Origin: DASWIG01 sp965371445
GTDB taxonomy: Bacteria > Acidobacteriota > Thermoanaerobaculia > Multivoradales > J023
Direction of reading: 5' to 3'
NCBI GenBank assembly: GCA_965371445.1
Contig: CBDUYN010000157.1
Coordinates: 1 to 24,387 of the forward strand
DNA length: 24,387 nt
The notes beneath the pieces are model-generated. The model was not told where the DNA came from and searched no databases. It was given only the letters and a program-made list of their open reading frames with translations. Position 1 is the stretch's first letter; every line of letters begins with the position of its first letter. The translations under genes were made by a program, and so were the position numbers. Shown here one piece after another: positions 8,800 through 15,650 of this stretch.

Positions 8800-9247
8800 C
8801 CAGCAGCTCCAGGCCCATCCCCGCCATCAGGTTTCCGCCGCTCGCCTCCATGCAGTGCACCACCCGGGCCTGGAAGCGCACGGGCGCGGCCTCGGCCACC
8901 CGCAGCTCCACGGTGACGACCGCGTCGAGCGCCGCCGGGTGCTCGGTGGGCACGAAGAGGCCGCCGGTCGCCAGGTCGCGGTGGTAGGCGGCGAGGAACT
9001 GCTGGCGGTCGGCGAAGCGCAGGTGGTAGACGCCGGCGTCCGGGGACGTCCGCTCCTCCGTCGTCGCCGATCCGACCTCGGGGATGAGCTCGGCGACGAG
9101 ATCTTGGGCGGTGAGGAACCGCACGCCCATGGTGTCGGGGTACAGTTGGTGGACGGTGCGCTGCGCGCGCGCCACCACCGCCTCGATCATCACGCCGTGG
9201 TCGTCGCCCGAGCGCAGCTCCACGCGGAGCCGCTTGCCCCTGGGCAC
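8777..9247 (-). CDS. PilZ-like domain protein
   Basis: A 156-aa cytosolic protein. Residues from about 75 to 150 follow the PilZ-like pattern of myxobacterial paralogues: RQQFLAAYHRDLATGGLFVP, then VVTVELRV, FQARVVHCMEA and MGLELL. The canonical c-di-GMP residues are not intact. No RxxxR is seen, and DLATGG replaces D/NxSxxGG with Ala at the Ser position. Binding to c-di-GMP is therefore doubtful and it may act as a protein adaptor. The N-terminal 70 residues are unassigned. The start is uncertain: GTG 9247 is used here, but it lacks a close ribosome site, and an internal ATG (VMIEAVV) is possible. It is divergent from the beta-helix gene, with 72 bp between starts. Confidence 0.7.
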   Translation of the reverse strand: MPRGKRLRVELRSGDDHGVMIEAVVARAQRTVHQLYPDTMGVRFLTAQDLVAELIPEVGSATTEERTSPDAGVYHLRFADRQQFLAAYHRDLATGGLFVPTEHPAALDAVVTVELRVAEAAPVRFQARVVHCMEASGGNLMAGMGLELLGLPGGAP

Positions 9248-9319
9248 GGACGACAGCTAGACTGTCCTCCCATGGGACATCCGGCCAGCATAACCGACCC
9301 GTCCCAGGAGGACAAGACT

Positions 9320-11314
9320 ATGAGCCCCAGGGAAACCATGCAAGCCAAGGAGGTCCGGCAAGCTATCGAAAAGTGCCGCGACTCCGGCAATCGGGACTAT
9401 GTCCTGGAGGACCGCATCGTCGAAGGCGAGCTCGATCTTTCCAGGCTCGACTTCCCCGTACCGCTGATCTTCCGGCGCTGCCATTTCCTAGACGCCGTGC
9501 GGCTGGAGAACGCCCACTTGCGTTACCTCGCCTTCACCGGCTGCCACTGCCAAAAGGGTCTCGACGCGCGCAACCTCGTGGTCGACGCCGATCTCCATCT
9601 CGACAAAGGTTTTCGCTCCAGCAGCCCGCTCTATCTCGACGACTCGGTGATCCGTGGCACCCTATGGGGCTCCCAGGCGGTGTTCGAAGATCCCGAGCGG
9701 AGACGCTGTCTGGAGGCCAAGAATCTCCACGTTCGGGGCGACGTCCGGATGGAGTCGTCGTGCTTCCTGGGCGAGGTCAAGCTGGCCAACTCCCGAATCG
9801 GCGGCGACGCGATCTTCGCCAACGGCCTTCTCCAATCCGACAACTTCACCCTCAACCTGTGCGGTGCCCGGATCGACGGCCAGGTCCTGCTCGAGAAGAC
9901 CGCCGTTTACGATGTCAACGTCGTGTTGTCGGACAAGGTCTTGCTGGCGAGCAGGGAAGACCTCGACTGGGCCATGGACCTCTTGCCAACGACCCGGGAG
10001 GAGGCCGGGTTCCGGGCCGATGGAACCGTCCACCTCGAACACGCCCGGATCGGCCGGGACCTGGTGGCGAGCGGCGGCCACTTCACGGCCCACGGGCTGA
10101 CCCTGCGGGCGCGGGGCATCGGGGTCGGGGGCGACGTCCATCTGCGGGACGGTTTCGTGGCGCAGGGTACGGTCGAGCTGCGCGGTGCCCGAATCCGCGG
10201 CGACCTCGACGCTCGGAACAGCTACTGCTTCGCCGCCCAGGAGGGCACGGACGAGGCGCTGCGCGGCTTCGGTCTCGAGGTCGGTGGCGCGGTCTTGTTC
10301 GGCCCCGGGGCCGACGGTAAGGACTCCACGCCGTGCCGGGTTCGGGGCATGCTGGTGTTCGACAGTTGCTGGATCCAGAAGAACTTCGAATGCGTGGCGG
10401 TGAGCTTTCAACCACCAGGCGACGAGCACGACCGGCGGACGGTGGGGTGTAACGGCCTCGACCTGAGCCGCGCCAAGGTCGGCGGCGAGCTCCGGTGGAA
10501 GGGGAACCGAGGGGACGAGCACACCCTGCTGCGGCTGTCCTTCGCCCATGTGGGGCATTACGTCGACGACCTCGCCCCCTCCGACCCGTCGAATCGCCTC
10601 GCTCCCGGCCACCTTTTCTTCGACGGCTTCACCTACGACAAGCTGGGACGGGGCGGTGAGGGGGTCGACGCCCGCCTGGCCTGGCTGCGCCTCCAGCCCC
10701 TGCACCCCGATCCGGAGAATGTCCCCACGGAGCAGGTGGTCTGGCCTCAGACCTTCGAGCAGCTCGCCGGCCACTACCGCGCCACCGGCCGGCCCCAGGA
10801 AGCCAAGCGGGTGCTGTTCGAGAAAGAGGAGGAGTTCTTGACCGGGCTGCGCCACCAGTGGCGTCGCCCCGCGACCGGTAGCCGGTGGAGCCGCCTGGGC
10901 AAGCGCCTTGGTCTGGCAGCCGAGATCTGCGGGCGGAGGTTCCTCAAGTGGACGGTGGGGCACGGCTACCAGCTCTACCGTCTCTTTCTTTTCTTCCTGG
11001 CGTTCGCTGTCCTCGGCAGCCTGATCTTCTGCTACGCCGACACGACGGGGATGATCCAGCGAATCGACGATCCGGTGGCGGCATCGACCGCCGGCAGGCA
11101 TCCGCTCTTCCAACCCGTGATCTATTCTCTCGACACCCTCGTGCCGGTGCTCGACCTGCACCAGGAGAGCCACTGGGTGATCGCCTCCGCGCCGGGCGAC
11201 GGCCGCGGCTCGACGCCCTTCTTGCTGCAGGTTTATCTTTGCCTCCACATCCTGGCCGGCTGGGTGATGGCTTCACTGGTGATCAGCGGCATCACCGGAG
11301 TGTTCAAACACTGA
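9320..11314 (+). CDS. Membrane-anchored beta-helix (pentapeptide-like) protein
   Basis: A 664-aa protein. ATG 9320 follows AGGAGGA (9306-9312). The first 450 residues or so are a run of short degenerate repeats typical of right-handed beta-helices: VEGELDLSRL, IFRRCHFLDAVRLENAHL, VHLEHARIGRDLVA, VELRGARIRGDLDARN, LDLSRAKVGGELRW. A helical, charged region follows (about 490-545). Two membrane segments end the protein (about 553-576, LFLFFLAFAVLGSLIFCYA, and 634-660). Between them lies YSLDTLVPVLDL, a motif also seen at the end of membrane proteins often annotated as pentapeptide or 'membrane-associated oxidoreductase'. No redox motif is visible, so that name should not be trusted. It is the first gene of a plus-strand run of four. 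I infer a cytosolic beta-helix tethered to the inner membrane. Confidence 0.82.
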   Translation: MSPRETMQAKEVRQAIEKCRDSGNRDYVLEDRIVEGELDLSRLDFPVPLIFRRCHFLDAVRLENAHLRYLAFTGCHCQKGLDARNLVVDADLHLDKGFRSSSPLYLDDSVIRGTLWGSQAVFEDPERRRCLEAKNLHVRGDVRMESSCFLGEVKLANSRIGGDAIFANGLLQSDNFTLNLCGARIDGQVLLEKTAVYDVNVVLSDKVLLASREDLDWAMDLLPTTREEAGFRADGTVHLEHARIGRDLVASGGHFTAHGLTLRARGIGVGGDVHLRDGFVAQGTVELRGARIRGDLDARNSYCFAAQEGTDEALRGFGLEVGGAVLFGPGADGKDSTPCRVRGMLVFDSCWIQKNFECVAVSFQPPGDEHDRRTVGCNGLDLSRAKVGGELRWKGNRGDEHTLLRLSFAHVGHYVDDLAPSDPSNRLAPGHLFFDGFTYDKLGRGGEGVDARLAWLRLQPLHPDPENVPTEQVVWPQTFEQLAGHYRATGRPQEAKRVLFEKEEEFLTGLRHQWRRPATGSRWSRLGKRLGLAAEICGRRFLKWTVGHGYQLYRLFLFFLAFAVLGSLIFCYADTTGMIQRIDDPVAASTAGRHPLFQPVIYSLDTLVPVLDLHQESHWVIASAPGDGRGSTPFLLQVYLCLHILAGWVMASLVISGITGVFKH

Positions 11315-11351
11315 AAGGCCGGGCGATGGCGACTATCCGAGGAGACGCTTT

Positions 11352-12101
11352 ATGAGCATCCGGCTGGTGCGGGCCGCCCTGCAGCGCGACCGCGAGGAGC
11401 CCGATCTGTGGAACGGCGCCGCTTTCTTCGCCGAGGTCGAAAACCTGGGCTACGAGAAGGCCGTGGGGGTGCAGGTGGAGCCCGACCTCGAGCTCCAGTG
11501 CAGCTTTCTCACCACCCTCGGGGGGGGCCGAGAGATATGGGCCGGCTACTGGTCCGACTTCGGTTTCTTCCCGGCTCGCCACCCGGATCTCCGTTTCGCG
11601 CTGCGCTACCGGGTGGCGGGCAGAATCTTCACCGATCCCGTCGGCGATCTTGGTGGTCCCGCCAGCGAGACGCGTCACGTGTTGAACGAGAGACGACCCT
11701 GCGCGGTGGGTGAAGGGTATCTGGCGGTCAGCGAGCAGCGAGCGCGCTGCTTCGCCGACGCGGCGACCTATGGTGCCTTCGCCGCCGGCGCCCACGAGCC
11801 CCTGGAGCATCTGCCGCTGTTGCCGGAAGCGGTCTTCCCGGCGGTGGTGGTCTGGGGATGGGTCGACGAAGACGTGGCCGGCACCGAGGAGGTGGTAGTC
11901 CGGCTCACCGCCGACGGCGAGCCGGTGGAGGGCGTCGTGGTCACCGCCCGTCGGCGTGACCGCCGCTGGTTCTTCGTCCACCATCATCCCGGTACGGCGA
12001 AGACCGTGGAGCTGGCGGTGGGCTGCCGACACGCCCGCGCCACGGCGTGGGACGACAACTTCGGCAAGCGTCACTTCCTCGTCGTCGAGGCGGCGCAGTG
12101 A
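11352..12101 (+). CDS. CBM21-like carbohydrate-binding protein
   Basis: A 249-aa protein without signal peptide. ATG 11352 has GAGGAG about 8 bases upstream. The N-terminal half (about 20-100) resembles CBM21 starch/glycogen-binding domains: AEVENLGYEKAVGVQVE, then WSDFGFF, then LRFALRYRVAGRIFTDP. The C-terminal half (about 155-245) has a second beta-rich segment ending ATAWDDNFGKRHF, close to the CBM21 ending (WDNN.GKNY). The protein thus looks like one or two CBM21-type sandwiches with no enzyme domain. Family knowledge says CBM21 binds glycogen or starch, often as a targeting subunit. A role bringing the next two hydrolase-like proteins to a glucan is inference. It lies 37 bases after the beta-helix gene and 13 before the SGNH gene. 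Confidence 0.65.
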   Translation: MSIRLVRAALQRDREEPDLWNGAAFFAEVENLGYEKAVGVQVEPDLELQCSFLTTLGGGREIWAGYWSDFGFFPARHPDLRFALRYRVAGRIFTDPVGDLGGPASETRHVLNERRPCAVGEGYLAVSEQRARCFADAATYGAFAAGAHEPLEHLPLLPEAVFPAVVVWGWVDEDVAGTEEVVVRLTADGEPVEGVVVTARRRDRRWFFVHHHPGTAKTVELAVGCRHARATAWDDNFGKRHFLVVEAAQ

Positions 12102-12114
12102 CAGGAGGTGGGCC

Positions 12115-12765
12115 GTGTGGTGCTTCGAGGACGAGCTGAGGACTCTCGCTTGCGAACAGATTGCGTCCGGCTGGGGCATGGGTCGGCGGCCGGTGCTGTT
12201 TTACGGCGGCTCGTCGTTCCGCCTCTGGGACCGTCCCGGGCTTTCGGCCTTCAAGGGGCCGTACCTCAAGGAAGCCCTGGGGTTGGATGCCGCGGTCAAC
12301 CTCGGCTTCGGCGGCGCCACCATCCAGGACTGCGTTTACTGTTTCGAGCGGCTGGTGGTGCCCTTCGTCCCCCGCGCTCTGCTGCTCTACGCCGGCGACA
12401 ACGACCTCGCCCGCGGCTATTCGCCGTCGCGGGTGGTCAACGCCTTTCGCTACCTGGTATACAAGACCCGCCACTACTGCGGGCCGATCCCGCTGTCCTT
12501 TGTCTCCATCAAACCCAGCCCGTTGCACACCGCGAGCCTGGACCGCATCGCCTGGACCAACGCCATGGTGCGGGAGGAAACGGCGCGCCATTTGGGATGC
12601 CACTATCTCGACGTCTACACGCCGATGCTCGGCGACGGGGGCCGGCCGCGAGCCGAGCTCTTCGAGGCCGACGGGCTGCACCTCTCCGCCGCCGGCTATT
12701 GCCTGTGGACCGAGTTCTTCGAGCAGGAGCGCACGCGCTCGGCGATCTTCGGCGCCAGATCTTGA
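12115..12765 (+). CDS. SGNH/GDSL-family hydrolase
   Basis: A 216-aa single-domain protein. GTG 12115 follows AGGAGGTG (12103-12110), so this start is preferred over longer frames. The SGNH blocks are present. Block I is LFYGGSSFRLWD with likely nucleophile Ser33, block II is NLGFGG (62-67), block III is YAGDNDL with Asn97, and block V is DGLHLS with Asp186 and His189. The GSSF-type block I resembles the family subgroup with GSSS in place of GDS. Such enzymes are esterases or lipases, often removing acetyl or other acyl groups from sugars or lipids. No signal peptide is visible, so it should act in the cytosol. Its substrate is unknown; the CBM21-like neighbour suggests a polysaccharide. Confidence 0.85.
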   Translation: MWCFEDELRTLACEQIASGWGMGRRPVLFYGGSSFRLWDRPGLSAFKGPYLKEALGLDAAVNLGFGGATIQDCVYCFERLVVPFVPRALLLYAGDNDLARGYSPSRVVNAFRYLVYKTRHYCGPIPLSFVSIKPSPLHTASLDRIAWTNAMVREETARHLGCHYLDVYTPMLGDGGRPRAELFEADGLHLSAAGYCLWTEFFEQERTRSAIFGARS

Positions 12766-12790
12766 CCGGTGGTCTCGGGAACCACCCGCC

Positions 12791-13558
12791 ATGCAACGTC
12801 TACACTATCGCTGGCGCAGCCGCCATCTCGGCCACTCCATGGGTCTGCTCGTCTTCGGCCGTGGCGGCACGCGGGTTTTTGCCTTCCCGATGCGCTTCAC
12901 TTCGTGCACGATGTACGAGCGCCGCGGCGTGGTAGCGGCCCTCGCGCCCCTCGTGGTGGCCGGCCGCCTGCAGCTTTTTTGCGTCGACGCGGTGGACGAC
13001 CTGACCTACGACAGCCGCCGGCGTCTCCAGGCCTTCGACCATCAGGAGCGCTATGTCCTGGACGAGTTGCTGCCACTAGCGGAACGGCTCAACCCCGGCA
13101 CCGCGCTGGCGACCTTCGGCCTCTGCCTCGGTGCCTTCCACGCCGTCGACCTTGCGGTGCGCAACCCCGGCGTCTTCTCCCGGGTGGTGGCCCTGAGCGG
13201 CCGCTATGACCTCACCCGCCCGGCGTTCCCTTATAAGGCTCTGCTGTCGCGGGCCGACGGCGACCACGCCCTCGGCCACACCCCGAACGCCGCCCTCCCG
13301 CGGCTCGACCCGGAGGCCCGGTGCCGTCTGCGGGGCATGGCGGTGGTGCTGGGGGCGGGCCGGAACGACCCCTTCCTGGCCAGCACCCGCAAGCTCGACC
13401 ACGCGCTCGCGGACCTCGGGGTCGAGGCCGAGCTCTACACCTGGGGCGGGCGTGCCCGAAGCGGTGCCGTGTGGCGCGCCCTGGCGCGCCACGCCTTCGA
13501 GTCCGAGCCGGCAGCGCCTACGGCTTCGACTTCTCCTGCTCGTTCTCGAACAGCTTGA
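12791..13558 (+). CDS. Esterase-fold protein (alpha/beta hydrolase) with altered catalytic residues
   Basis: A 255-aa protein related to the putative esterase family that has FGCSFGAYHA at the nucleophile elbow. ATG 12791 lies 25 bases after the SGNH gene and has only a weak ribosome site. Residues 1-110 match the family well (AALAPLVVAGRLQLFCVDAV, then HQERYVLDELLPL). The elbow reads TFGLCLGAFHAVDLA, placing Cys112 where Ser is expected. Asp193 (GRNDPF) is kept. The terminal His of the usual AHDWPxW is missing: the segment is YTWGGRARSGAVWRALARHA. I infer a non-catalytic or altered enzyme. The last 20 residues (PTASTSPARSRTA) look like read-through into debris. Confidence 0.75.
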   Translation: MQRLHYRWRSRHLGHSMGLLVFGRGGTRVFAFPMRFTSCTMYERRGVVAALAPLVVAGRLQLFCVDAVDDLTYDSRRRLQAFDHQERYVLDELLPLAERLNPGTALATFGLCLGAFHAVDLAVRNPGVFSRVVALSGRYDLTRPAFPYKALLSRADGDHALGHTPNAALPRLDPEARCRLRGMAVVLGAGRNDPFLASTRKLDHALADLGVEAELYTWGGRARSGAVWRALARHAFESEPAAPTASTSPARSRTA

Positions 13559-13622
13559 GCTTCTCGCCGTAGCCTTCGGCCTCGAGACGTTGACGGGCGA
13601 ACCAGACAAGGCGGAAAAGCAT
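13518..13622 (-). pseudogene. C-terminal remnant of an unknown minus-strand gene
   Basis: The minus strand reads MLFRLVWFARQRLEAEGYGE followed by KLKLFENEQEKSKP and a TAG at 13518-13520. The charged, amphipathic composition and the lysine-rich end look like a genuine protein C-terminus. It overlaps the last codons of the esterase-like gene and the start of the next remnant. Upstream the frame is closed by TGA (13653-13655), so the rest of the gene is gone. Confidence 0.35.
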
Positions 13623-14019
13623 CTCGATGTGGCCATTGAGGTTGCAGCTAGCTCAGCCCAGAAGGCAGACGCGATGGCGCTACGTGGGCTGCTGGCTATA
13701 TGGCGTTACGATTTTCCTGAGGCTCTAAGGTATCTGGACGCCGCACGTCAGATCTCACCGCGACCCCGTATAAACAGTGACCGCGGATATACTCGCCTCA
13801 TTGAGCTAACGGCGTTAGCGCATCTGTGGCATGCCATGATCCATACCCAGCACCAGGGCCGGCACATTAGAACGGCCGAGAGGCTTTACACCTGGGTTTT
13901 GAAAAAAGGTAGCCGGCGCCACGCACCACGAGCCCGACGTGCAGCCCTCAACAACTTGACGGCCATTCCCATCTTCTTCGAAGGTCGGCAGGCGGACCCA
14001 AAGCTCAGAGCCGAGCTGC
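13590..14019 (+). pseudogene. TPR-like protein fragment of lower GC
   Basis: The frame reads helical repeats: TGEPDKAEKHLDVAIEVAAS, KADAMALRGLLAIWRYDFPE and ALRYLDAARQIS. These are spaced like TPR helices and are followed by TAERLYTWVLKKG and AALNNLTAIPIFFEGRQ. Composition differs from the neighbours: bases 13681-13800 contain 66 G+C of 120 (55%), against about 63-80% nearby, and codons such as ATA, CTA and GTT appear. There is no convincing start or ribosome site. It is a remnant of a TPR protein, perhaps acquired from another source. Confidence 0.5.
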
Positions 14020-14250
14020 AGCACGACGGCTACGAGCAGGCCGAGGAGCTCGTGGAGCTCGTCGCCGGAGCTGCCACGCCCTTCGACTTCGAGCTGCGGC
14101 CGACGGCGGGCCTGGAACTCGAGGTCGCCTTCGCCGACGGCTCGCGTCCGCCCTACGTCACGGTGGGCGTCACCGGCGAGGACGGCCGGACGAGCTTCCT
14201 TGACCGCCGCACCCTCGGCGCCGACGGCCGGAGCTGGAGTGGCGGACGCC
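14020..14250 (+). pseudogene. Possible fragment of a carboxypeptidase-regulatory-like protein
   Basis: GC rises again and the same frame gives FDFELRPTAGLELEVAFADG and TVGVTGEDGRTSFLDRRTLG. This beta-rich sequence resembles carboxypeptidase regulatory-like repeats. It fades near 14250 without a natural end. From 14250 to 14345 I see only short coding-like traces on the minus strand (RELFAGGIESYFAGVRH) and no gene. Confidence 0.35.
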
Positions 14251-14345
14251 CGCGAAGTAGGACTCGATCCCCCCCGCAAAGAGCTCGCGGCACCTTCTGC
14301 TGCGCCTTGCCCGGTGGCCCTGGCGCGGCGCGGATCGCGGCACGG

Positions 14346-14846
14346 TCACTCCAGGAGCTGCACCGTGTCGTCGCTCGGCTCCGGAACCATGTCCGGATGG
14401 CGCTCGAGGGTGCGCATGCAGGAGTTCCAGCGCAAGAGGGCGGAGTCGTCGCCCGCCGGCCGCTTCTCTGTTGCCGTTTCGTAATGGTCCATCGCCTGTC
14501 GCAACCAGTCGTAGGCGATGTAGCCGGCGCTCGGGCCGCCGCGCCGGAAGGCGTGCTTGCCACGCCGCTCGCAGATGATGCCGTGGTAGTAGGACCTCCG
14601 GTACTCGTCGGAGAAGCCGGAGGCCAGGTTCCGGGCCTCCTCGAAGGTGCGCGCGAGCCGGGTGCCGAACTGATCGCTCAGCGAGAGCAGTAGCCAGATC
14701 TGGGCTTTCTCGTTGTCCGGCTCGGCCCTCAGGATGTCGCGGCAGATGCTCTCGGCCTCCTCCGGCTCGTTGAGCAGACGGTAACGCTCCGCTTTCGCCA
14801 GAGCCGCGGGGATGGACTCGATCTCCAGCTGTTTGAGCTCGAACAT
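14346..14846 (-). CDS. Small TPR protein at the end of the sdh operon
   Basis: A 166-aa soluble helical protein. ATG 14846-14844 is preceded by GAGGAAGG. Residues 11-45 form a clear TPR pair (ALAKAERYRLLNEPEEAESI, then CRDILRAEPDNEKA), and a second helical pair follows (LARTFEEARNLASGF, then YYHGIICERRG). The last 50 residues contain YDWLRQAMDHYETATE and a helix with MRTLERHPDM. It lies 28 bases after the sdhB stop on the same strand, so it is likely co-transcribed. A chaperone or assembly role for the iron-sulfur or flavin subunit would fit the position but is only a guess. Confidence 0.8.
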   Translation of the reverse strand: MFELKQLEIESIPAALAKAERYRLLNEPEEAESICRDILRAEPDNEKAQIWLLLSLSDQFGTRLARTFEEARNLASGFSDEYRRSYYHGIICERRGKHAFRRGGPSAGYIAYDWLRQAMDHYETATEKRPAGDDSALLRWNSCMRTLERHPDMVPEPSDDTVQLLE

Positions 14847-14874
14847 GGCGCCTTCCTCACTCAGCGGGGGTGGA

Positions 14875-15615
14875 TCAGCTCCTGAGCACGCGCAAGAGCT
14901 TCTTCACCGGGTCGTAGAATTCATCGATCACCCTTTCCTTGAGCGGGATGATCGCATTGTCGGTGATGGTGATCAACTCCGGGCAGACCTTGGTACAGCA
15001 TTTGGTGATATTACAGTATCCGACGCCCTGCTCCTCTTTCAAGTCCGCGAGGCGGTTCTCGGTGTCGAGGGGATGCAGGTCGAGCGCCGCCGTATAGACC
15101 ATGAAGCGCGGCCCGATGAACTCGTCGTGGAGGTGGTGCTCGCGCAGCACGTGGCAGACGTCCTGGCACAGGTAGCACTCGATGCACTTGCGGAACTCCT
15201 GCACCCGGTCGACGTCGTCCTGGGCCATGCGCCAGGTGCCGTCTTCGCCGTCGGATTGGCGCGGCTTGAACGGCTTGATCTTCTTCTTGACTCTGTAGTT
15301 CCAGGAGACGTCGGTCACCAGGTCCCGGATGCGCGGAAACGCCTTCATCGGCTCGACGGTCACCGGGGTGCCGAGATCGAGGTCGCTCAGGCGGGTCATA
15401 CAAGCAAGGCGGGGCGAGCCGTTGATCTCGGTCGAGCACGAGCCGCACTTGCCGGCCTTGCAGTTCCAGCGCACCGCGAGATCGGGGGCCGACTCGGCTT
15501 GGATCTGATGCAGCGCGTCGAGCACCACCATGCCCTCGGTGACCTCGGTCTCGTAGTCGACGAGCTCGCCGGCCGTCCTGTCGCCGCGCCAGATTCGCAA
15601 CGTTGCTTGCGCCAT
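14875..15615 (-). CDS. sdhB: Succinate dehydrogenase/fumarate reductase iron-sulfur subunit
   Basis: A 246-aa protein carrying electrons from the flavin subunit to quinone at the membrane anchor. The [2Fe-2S] ligands are Cys52, 57, 60 and 72 (NCKAGKCGSCS ... LAC). The [4Fe-4S] cluster uses CIECYLCQDVC (Cys144, 147, 150 and 154), and the CNITKCCTKVCP segment (Cys201, 206, 207, 211) supplies the ligands of the third cluster. CIECYLCQDVCHVLREH and DNAIIPLKERV are close to Mycobacterium Sdh1 (Rv0247c type) rather than to E. coli SdhB. The ribosome site is weak (GGGGA). It starts 35 bases after sdhA. Confidence 0.95.
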   Translation of the reverse strand: MAQATLRIWRGDRTAGELVDYETEVTEGMVVLDALHQIQAESAPDLAVRWNCKAGKCGSCSTEINGSPRLACMTRLSDLDLGTPVTVEPMKAFPRIRDLVTDVSWNYRVKKKIKPFKPRQSDGEDGTWRMAQDDVDRVQEFRKCIECYLCQDVCHVLREHHLHDEFIGPRFMVYTAALDLHPLDTENRLADLKEEQGVGYCNITKCCTKVCPELITITDNAIIPLKERVIDEFYDPVKKLLRVLRS

Positions 15616-15650
15616 CGATTTTTCCCCGCGTCAAGGCGTCCATCGAGCCG

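Noticed and set aside
8699..9319. Upstream extension of the beta-helix gene starting in the 30-bp repeats
   Set aside because: It would run antisense through the whole PilZ-like gene; ATG 9320 has a strong ribosome site.
9320..11314. Oxidoreductase function, as relatives are sometimes annotated
   Set aside because: No nucleotide-binding loop, heme or iron-sulfur motif is visible; the sequence is beta-helix repeats plus two membrane segments.
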